Of a stretch of DNA of 64,000 nt, positions 57,656 to 64,000 are shown in pieces (within the stretch, counting starts at the first letter, position 1; each line of letters opens with the position of its first letter). The DNA comes from Bos javanicus. Lineage: Eukaryota > Chordata > Mammalia > Artiodactyla > Bovidae. Under the pieces are notes generated by a model. It made no database searches, was not told the origin of the DNA, and was given only the letters and a program-made list of their open reading frames with translations. The stretch covers positions 9,833,692 through 9,897,691 of the forward strand of contig NC_083871.1 in the NCBI RefSeq assembly GCF_032452875.1, read 5' to 3'. A program made the position numbers and the translations under genes.

Positions 57656-58164
57656 TTTTTAACTTGAGGTGGAAGTCATGTAAAAATTAACCATCTTAAA
57701 ACAATACAGAGGCATTTAGTATGTACATAGTATTGTGCAACTACAACTTATGTCTAGTTCCAAAACATTTTTATCATCCCAGAATAAAGCCCTGTATCCA
57801 TTAAGAAGATATTCTTCATTCCCTTCTTCCCCCAGCCTCTAGCAGCTACCAGTCTGCTTTCTATTTGAATAAGTTTACCTATTCTAGGTATTTCATATAA
57901 ATGTAACCATACGATTTGACCCCTGGTACCTTTTTTTCACTTGGTGTAATGTTTTCAGTGTGCATCAGTATTGTATATATCAGTTTTTCATCTCCTTTTA
58001 TGGCTAAATAATAATCTGTTGTATGTACATACCACATTTTGTTTATTTATTCATTGATGCGCATTTAAGTTGCTTCTACCTTTTGGCTACTGTGAAGAGT
58101 GCTTCTGTGAACATTCATATATGGTATTTGAGTACCAGTTTTCATTTCCCTTGGGTATATACCT
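57656..58164 (-). repeat. L1M fragment, antisense, segment 1
   Basis: Blocks AATTAACCATCTTAAAACAA, CTAGCAGCTACCAGTCTGCT and CTTTTGGCTACTGTGAAGAG are antisense old L1. It breaks at CCCTTGGGTATATACCTT where BovB enters and resumes at 58843. Confidence 0.7.
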
Positions 58165-58842
58165 TAGTTCAGTTCAGTCACTCAGTCGTGTCCGACTCTT
58201 AGCGACCCCATGAATTGCAGCACGCCAGGCCTTCCTGTCCATCACCAACTCCTGGAGTTCACCCAAACTCATATCCGTTGAGTCGATGATGCCATCCAGC
58301 CATCTCATCCTCTGTCGTCCCCTTCTCCTCCTGCCCCCAATCCCTCCCAGCATCAGGGACTTTTCCAGTGAGTCAGCTCTTCACATGAGGTGGCCAAAGT
58401 ATTGGAGTTCCAGCTTCAGCATCAGTCCTTCCAATGAACACCCAGGACTGATCTCCTTTAGGATGGACTGGTTGGATCTCCTTGCAGTCCAAGGGTCTCT
58501 CAAGAGTCTTCTCCAACACCACAGTTCAAAAGCATCAATTCTTCGGCGCTCAGCTTTCTTCGCAGTCCAACTCTCACATCCATACATGACCACTGGAAAA
58601 ACCATAGCCTTGACTAGACGGACCTTTGTTGGCAAAGTAATGTCTCTGCTTTTGAATATGCTGTCTAGGTTGGTCATAACTTTCCTTCCAAGGAGTAAGT
58701 GTCTTTTAATTTCATGGCTGCAATCACCATCTGCAGTGATTTCGGAGCCCCCAAAATAAAGTCTGACACTGTTTCCCCATCTATTTCCCATGAAGTGATG
58801 GGACCAGATGCCATGATCTTAGTTTTCTAAATGTTGAGCTTT
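58165..58842 (-). mobile_element. BovB LINE, 3' half, antisense, inside L1M (AKAP9 intron 1)
   Basis: From the reversed AGTTCAGTTCAGTCACTCAG terminus. The minus-strand frame 58791-58381 is open through SRDITLPTKVRLVKA, CESWTAKKAERR and LQYFGHLM. It interrupts L1M, and joining the flanks restores the L1 reading. Confidence 0.92.
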
Positions 58843-59205
58843 AAGAGTAGAATTTCTGAATCATATGGTAATTCTGTGTTTTTGAGAAACCACCAAACTT
58901 TTTCCAAAGTGGCTATACCCATTCCCAACAGCAGTGTATGAGAGTTCTAATTTCTCCATATCTTCACCAACACTTATTGTTTTCTAGTTTTTAAAAATTA
59001 TGGCTATTCTAGTGGGTGGGAGGCAGTATCTCATTTTGCTTTTGCTTTTTAATTTCCTAGTGACTAAGAATGTTGAACATCTTTTCATGTGCTTATTGCC
59101 CATTTGTCTGTCTTCTTTGAAGTGTCTGTGCATGTCCTTTGCCCATTTTTTAATAGGGCTGTTACCAGCTTCGTTTGCATAATACTACTATTACTTATGT
59201 TACAT
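58843..59205 (-). repeat. L1M fragment, antisense, segment 2
   Basis: AGAATTTCTGAATCATATGG, TCCAAAGTGGCTATACCCAT and CTTTGCCCATTTTTTAATAG continue segment 1. Confidence 0.7.
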
Positions 59206-59221
59206 ACAAGTTGTTATATAC

Positions 59222-59291
59222 TGAGGGGGGGAAAGAGTGACAAACTTGCACTTGGGCGGGGGGAAAGAGTGACAAACTTGCACTCGGGCAG
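59222..59291. repeat. Two-copy tandem repeat (about 37 bp unit)
   Basis: GGGGAAAGAGTGACAAACTT followed by GCACTTGGGCGG is repeated as GGGGAAAGAGTGACAAACTT GCACTCGGGC, near identical. A poly(T) tract follows at about 59320. Confidence 0.85.
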
Positions 59292-60609
59292 GTGATCTTC
59301 AGTAGGATTATCTCCCATCTTTTTTTTTTTTTTTTTAGGCCTTCTGCTCTCTGCCAAAATTTAAACTGGTCCTTCCTTTCAGTTCTTGGTTTGACTAGAG
59401 CATGATGCTCAAGTTTGAATTCTGTGTAGGTCAATGAGTCATTTCGTTCTATGGCCAGCTGTTTAACAAGTCCATGCAGTCGGTCCAGGGGGCACTTGTT
59501 GGGTTTTTGGCTTGATCATTACCAATCCTTTTTCACTGTGGGAGAAAATAACCCAATCTTTAGTAGCAAAAAGACCTGCCATTTGCATATGTGAACACAA
59601 TAGATCTGTACAGATATTTTACTAGCATAAGACATTTTTGTTATCACAGTGACTCCCCTTTTACTTCTAGAGTTTTTGTGGCCATGGTCACCAGAATATC
59701 ACTTAGGATACTTAAAGCTCATGGTTGATTTGCCCATGGGTTTAGTGCTTTTCAAAAACTTAGAATTGCTCCAGAAGTGATTTTGCCTAGGTTGTTTATT
59801 TAAATCTCTAGATTCTCTTGTACTATGAAAAATGCCTTTATTCCCTTTGTTCATGAACAGTGTGCTGTTTGTTTTCTGTTGCCACCAGGGTTATGATGCT
59901 TATTGTGGTTTGCTGTTCACTGAGATTCTTATGTGGTATAAAAGTTTCTCTGTAAGTCTAACTTTTTTTTCCTTTTAAGAAATCATATCTTAAAGCCCCT
60001 CCAGTCAGTTCTTTTCTTTTAAGACATCATTCATCAAAACCCCCAAATTATTATTTTTACCAATAAGAACTATATTAAACTTTAATATTCAAAATCCTCA
60101 TCTATAAAGATTTGAATTTATAAATTGTGTTAATTGAATTAGGTTCTCCAGTTACAGAGCTTTGAACAACTAACTGGGTATAAGGTCAAGAATCTCTTTC
60201 CTTCTTTATATTGAGCACACTGAATTTGCAAACAAAATTCCTTGTTTACTAAGGATCACTCATTGTGGACTCTGATTAGACAGTATTTATTCCTCAGGGG
60301 TCTCACTTTTTCAAGTTGATACTGCATTACTGTTTCCCCAGGGAAAACAGGGGCAGGGACCAATTATAACTAAAAATATTTGCTGGGAATTTATAGGTTG
60401 GGGCTGGAAGTTACAGAAACCTTTCAAAGATAACTTAAAACATTGAGTATATTTTAATGTAAAACTATCTATGTTTGCCAAACTGATACTTAGTTTTTAA
60501 TTTATATAAATTCCTCTCCTAATGAAAATATTAATAGATGTCTGGGCATTTTTATCCAGTGCACGTCCCTTTAACAAGAGAGCTCTCATTTAATGGAAAT
60601 AAAAACAAA
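59292..60609. other. AKAP9 intron 1, unassigned
   Basis: No exon and no repeat I can name. Confidence 0.4.
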
Positions 60610-60644
60610 AAGAAATAAATAGGGTCTACTTAAACTCAAAAGGT

Positions 60645-60907
60645 TTTGCTGCTGCTGCTAAGTCACTTCAGTCGTGTCCGACTCTGTGGGACCCCAGAGA
60701 TGGCAGCCCACCAGGCTCCCCCATCCCTGGGATTCTCCAGGCAAGAACACTGGAGTGGGTTGCCATTTCCTTCTCCAATGCGTGAAAGTGAAGTCGCTCA
60801 GTCGTGTCCGACTCTTAGCGACCCCATGGACTGCAGCCCACCAGGTTCCTCCGTCCATGGGATTTTCCAGGCAAGAGTACTAGAGTGGGGTGCCATTGCC
60901 TTCTCCA
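60645..60907 (-). repeat. Bov-A2 dimeric SINE inside L1
   Basis: Two Bov-A units with a (GCT)n start. GGTTTTGC on both sides (60643-60650 and about 60909-60917) is the target duplication, and it is native L1 sequence. Confidence 0.92.
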
Positions 60908-61028
60908 AGGGTTTTGCACAGCAAAGGAAATAAACAAAAAAACAACCCACAGATTGGGAGAAAATATTTGCAAATGATGTGACTGACAAGGGATTATTAG
61001 TCTCCAGAATTTACAAACAGCTCATGAT

Positions 61029-61232
61029 GCTTGAGTGAGTGAGTGAAAGTCGCTCAGTTGTGTCTGACTCTTTGCGACCCTATGGACTATACAGTCCATG
61101 GAGTTCTCCAGGCCAGAATACTTGAGTGGGTAGCCATTCCCTTCTCCAGGGAATCTTCCCAACCCAGGGATCGAACTCAAGTCTCCCACATTGCAGGCAG
61201 ATTCTTTACCAGCTGAGCCACCAGGAAAGCCC
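61029..61232 (-). repeat. Bov-tA SINE, antisense, inside L1
   Basis: The antisense core and head (GAGCCACCAGGAAAGCC). CTCATGAT flanks both ends. Confidence 0.9.
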
Positions 61233-61545
61233 TCATGATCCTTAATAGCCCCAAAATAAACAACCCAATCAACAAATGGGTGGAAGACCTAAATAGACAT
61301 TTCTCCAAAGAAGACATACAGATGGCCAAGAGATACATCAAAAGATGTTCAGGATCACTAATTATTAGAGAAATGTAAATCAAACTACAATGAGATATAA
61401 ATCCACAAACAATAAATGCTGGAGAGGGTGTGAAGAGAAAGGGGCCCTCCTACAGTGTTGGTGGGTATGTAAATTGGTACAGCCACTATGGAGAACAGGA
61501 TGGAGGTTCCTTAAAAAACTAAAAATAGAGCTACCGTATGACCCT

Positions 61546-62160
61546 TCATGGCAAATAGGTGGGGAAACAATGGAAACAGTGACAGACTTTATTTTAGTGA
61601 CTGAAGCCATGAAATTAGAAGACACTTGCTCCTTGGAAGAAAAGTTATGACCAACCTAGACACCACATTAAAAAGCAGAGACATCACTTTGCCAACAAAG
61701 ATCCATCTAGTCAAAGCTATGGTTTTCCCAGTAGTCATGTATGGATGTGAGAGTTGGACTGTAAAGAAAGCTGAGCGCTGAAGAATGGATGCCTTTGAAC
61801 TGTGGTGTTGGAGAAGACTCTTGAGAGTCCCTTGGACTGCAAGGAGATCCAACCAATCCATCCTAAAGGAGATCAGTCCTGGGTGTTCCTTGGAAGGACT
61901 GATGTTGAAGCTGAAACTCCAATACTTTGGCCACCTGTTGCGAAGAGCTGACTTTTGAGAAAACCCTGATGCTGGGAAGGATTGAAGGTGGGAGGAGAAG
62001 GGACGACAGAGGATGAGATGTTGGATGGCATCACCAACTCAATGGACATGAGTTTGAGTAAACTCCAGGAGTTTGTAATGGACAGGGAGGCCTGATGTGC
62101 TGCAGTCTGTAGGGCTGTAAATAGTTGGACATGAGTGAGTGACTGAACTGAATTGAACTG
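61546..62160 (+). mobile_element. BovB LINE, 3' half (AKAP9 intron 1)
   Basis: It starts in the TTCATGGCAAATAGGTGGGG block and runs to the terminal GAACTGAATTGAACTGAA. Stops and deletions break the frame. It covers the same element region as the antisense copy at 58165, making an inverted pair. Confidence 0.9.
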
Positions 62161-62451
62161 AAGTATCTGCAGAGAACACTGAGATGCAAACTATTTACAA
62201 AGCTAGGAGGTGATGATATCTGTGAAACTAAGGGAAGCATTACAAGTAAGAAGTGGCCGCTTGTCAAAAATGAGAAATCAAGTGTGATGAAGACTTGAAA
62301 AGTAACCTTTACCTCTAGCAGTAGTTGGTCAGAAAGCGATATGAGTAATTCAGGTTATTGTGAGAAGGGGAGTGAATGTGAATCAGGAAACCATGGTGAA
62401 TGTTACCTACTTTTTCAAAGTTTTTTTTTTCTTTTTTTTTTTGTAAAAAGC
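62161..62451. other. AKAP9 intron 1, unassigned
   Basis: Nothing recognisable; a T-rich tract lies near 62420. Confidence 0.4.
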
Positions 62452-62650
62452 ATCGTAATACTAGTGGTTATGAGCTTGGACTAGACCAGACAGTCTGGAA
62501 TCAAATCTTGGCTCTGCATTTTTTTATCTTTGTGACTTTATGCAAGTTACTTAACCTCTCAGTACTGCTGTTTACCATCTGGAAAATAAGAACAGTGATA
62601 TCAGCTGCGTTGGGGTTGTTGTGAGGATTCAACTTACACATATAAAGCTC
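62452..62650 (+). repeat. MIR SINE
   Basis: TAGTGGTTATGAGCTTGGAC, CAAGTTACTTAACCTCTCAG and TTGTTGTGAGGATTCAACTT span most of the sense MIR consensus. Confidence 0.85.
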
Positions 62651-63471
62651 TTAGAACATTGTCAAATTATAAGAAGTTTACAGGAAGTATTAGCCATCAT
62701 CAACATCATCATTCTCATGCTGGAGCATAGCATGATGCTCCATACAGTTAATAGATGCTCTGTACAGTTAATAGATTAAACTGTATAGCAGAGAATTAGA
62801 TTGGAGAAGTAGTCTGGGATCACATAATGAGGAGCCACATAAGTCAGCTGACAGAGTATGGATTTTACCCTAAAAATAGCCAAAAACTGTGAAAGAATGT
62901 GTATGTCACATGTTTAAGCTCTGAAGAGGTTATTCTTTTCCAGAAAATATTATATGCCGTGTTCAGGTGGGTATGCTGCCACCAGGTGGCAAGTGTCAAT
63001 TATTGCTGTACAGGTGAAGCAGTAAAACCGCGCATGCGTGTGTGTGTACAGGTGAAGCAGTAAACTGTGTGTTTTAATATGAAATATTAATTGATCCAAA
63101 TGGCCAAATGTAAGCACCCTAATTCTAGCAGGGCACTTTGTTCCCAAAAACTGATCAGTTATGTGAAGGAGAGAAAAAGACGGTAATTGAAAAGATAGAA
63201 TTCAAAGAAAGCTTACACAGGTATAGTTGGGCCTCATGTGAAACTGAAAAGCCATTTGGAGTCAGTGCATTCTGTCATACCTTATTTCACTCTCATAATA
63301 TCTGACACCCTTCTCTTTGCAAATCAGCTTCCTCTCCTTGTACCTCAGTTTGTACAAGACAAAAAATTACAGGATGAATTCCCAGGTCTGTTCTATTCAT
63401 TGGAATTGTTTTCCACAATCGACACTTAAAAGAAGAGGAAAAGAAACATTATTTAAATAGAGTAACCAGAT
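62651..63471. other. AKAP9 intron 1, mostly unique, with short direct repeats
   Basis: It contains the doubled TACAGTTAATAGAT (62745-62776), a CTCF-like motif and the doubled GTACAGGTGAAGCAGTAAA at about 63009 and 63045. No exon is visible. Confidence 0.5.
62979..62991 (+). promoter_or_regulatory. CTCF core motif
   Basis: CCACCAGGTGGCA matches CCASYAGRKGGCR at every position. Confidence 0.5.
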
Positions 63472-63729
63472 CATGGAACAACAGACTGGTTCCAAATAGG
63501 AAAAGGAGTACGTCAAGGCTGTATATTGTCACCCTGCTTATTTAACTTATATGCAGAGTACATCATGAGAAACTCTGGGCTGAAAGAAGCACAAGTTGGA
63601 ATCAAGATTGTCGGGAGAAATATCAATAACCTCAGATATGCGGATGACACCACCCTTGTGGCAGAAAGTGAAGAAGAACTAAAGGGCCTCTTGATGAAGG
63701 TGAAAGAGGAGAATTAAAAAGTTGCCTTA

Positions 63730-63735
63730 GTGCTC

Positions 63736-63786
<51 letters not shown>

Positions 63787-63836
63787 GGCCCCTGCGCAAG
63801 GATGACACGCAAATTCGTGAAGCGTTCCATATTTTT
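63730..63836 (+). pseudogene. Full-length U6 snRNA retrocopy
   Basis: 107 bases that I find identical to the vertebrate U6 snRNA: 5' GTGCTCGCTTCGGCAGCACA, the ACAGAGA box, AGCATGGCCCCTGCGCAAGG and the 3' ATATTTTT. It lies in BovB coding sequence with no U6 promoter (PSE/TATA) upstream and is joined to an L1 tail inside a target duplication. It is therefore a retrocopy, not a functional locus. Confidence 0.95.
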
Positions 63837-63901
63837 CATTTTGATATTTGGCAAAACTAATACAATTATGTAAAGTTTAAAAATAAAATAAAATTGGAAG
63901 A

Positions 63902-63933
<32 letters not shown>
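63837..63933 (+). mobile_element. L1 3' end and poly(A) tail fused to U6
   Basis: CATTTTGATATTTGGCAAAA, CTAATACAATTATGTAAAGT and AAAAATAAAATAAAATTGGA are the last ~65 bases of cattle L1, followed by an A-run of about 30. The 14-bp direct repeat AAAAAGTTGCCTTA at 63716-63729 and 63929-63942 encloses U6 plus L1. Confidence 0.92.
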
Positions 63934-63936
<3 letters not shown>

Positions 63937-64000
63937 GCCTTAAAGCTCAACATTTGGAAAACTAAGATCATGGCATCCAGTCCCATTACTTCATGGCAAA

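Larger units (their letters stand above)
60610..61545 (+). repeat. L1 ORF2 3'-region fragment with two SINE insertions
   Basis: CTACTTAAACTCAAAAGGTT, AGAAAATATTTGCAAATGAT, ATGGCCAAGAGATACATCAA and GTATGTAAATTGGTACAGCC are in order along L1 ORF2. Bov-A2 (60645) and Bov-tA (61029) interrupt it. It ends at TACCGTATGACCC where BovB follows. Confidence 0.8.
63472..64000 (+). mobile_element. BovB LINE, runs off the window, split by a U6-L1 insertion
   Basis: The RT region reads SPCLFNLYAEYIMRN and RYADDTTLVAES up to KVKEEN and a stop at 63715-63717. It is interrupted at 63730-63928 and resumes AAGCTCAACATTTGGAAAAC to the window edge (PITSWQ region). Confidence 0.92.

Noticed and set aside
63730..63836. 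U6 as a functional snRNA gene
   Set aside because: There is no U6-type promoter upstream (it is BovB coding sequence), and it lies inside a target duplication fused to an L1 tail.

Overview
This is bovid nuclear DNA, most likely cattle or a close relative. It is dense in ruminant-specific retroposons: BovB (RTE) LINEs, Bov-tA and Bov-A SINEs, the CHR-type tRNA SINE and a cattle-type L1 3' end. Older mammalian repeats (Tigger1, MIR, L2-like, L1M, MER5A-like) lie underneath. I recognise two host genes, both by recalled protein sequence. MTERF1 lies on the minus strand (coding exon about 8.8-10.0 kb, CpG-rich promoter about 14.4-14.9 kb). AKAP9 lies on the plus strand (CpG-island promoter and first coding exon at about 51.9-52.45 kb). 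They are neighbours in human 7q21.2, so the window looks like the syntenic bovine segment. The two promoters fire away from each other across about 37 kb of repeat-rich intergenic DNA.

Layout. 1-8.8 kb lies downstream of MTERF1 and holds a Tigger1 DNA transposon broken up by later insertions. 8.8-14.9 kb is MTERF1: one large coding exon, an intron with L2-like and L1M remnants, and a promoter with TCTCGCGAGA, ETS and CRE motifs within about 75 bp. 15-51.8 kb is intergenic, with most of the BovB copies, many SINEs with readable target-site duplications, and long L2-like remnants. 51.85-52.45 kb is the AKAP9 promoter, 5'UTR and first coding exon. 52.45-64 kb is AKAP9 intron 1, with an L1M split by BovB, an inverted BovB pair, an unidentified coding-like minus-strand stretch near 56 kb, and at the right edge a BovB copy interrupted by a full-length U6 snRNA copy fused to an L1 3' end.

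I see no viral genes, toxin genes, CRISPR array or novel multi-gene system. The points most worth a second look are: the MTERF1 codon aligned to human base-flipping residue Tyr288, which reads Cys; the U6-L1 chimeric retrocopy with an intact 14-bp target-site duplication; a strong-context upstream ORF overlapping a YY1-type motif in the AKAP9 leader; a 107-bp insertion made only of the last bases of BovB plus an A-rich tail; and nested insertions that give a relative chronology. Repeat family names come from remembered consensus sequences, and boundaries are approximate unless a target-site duplication is given.
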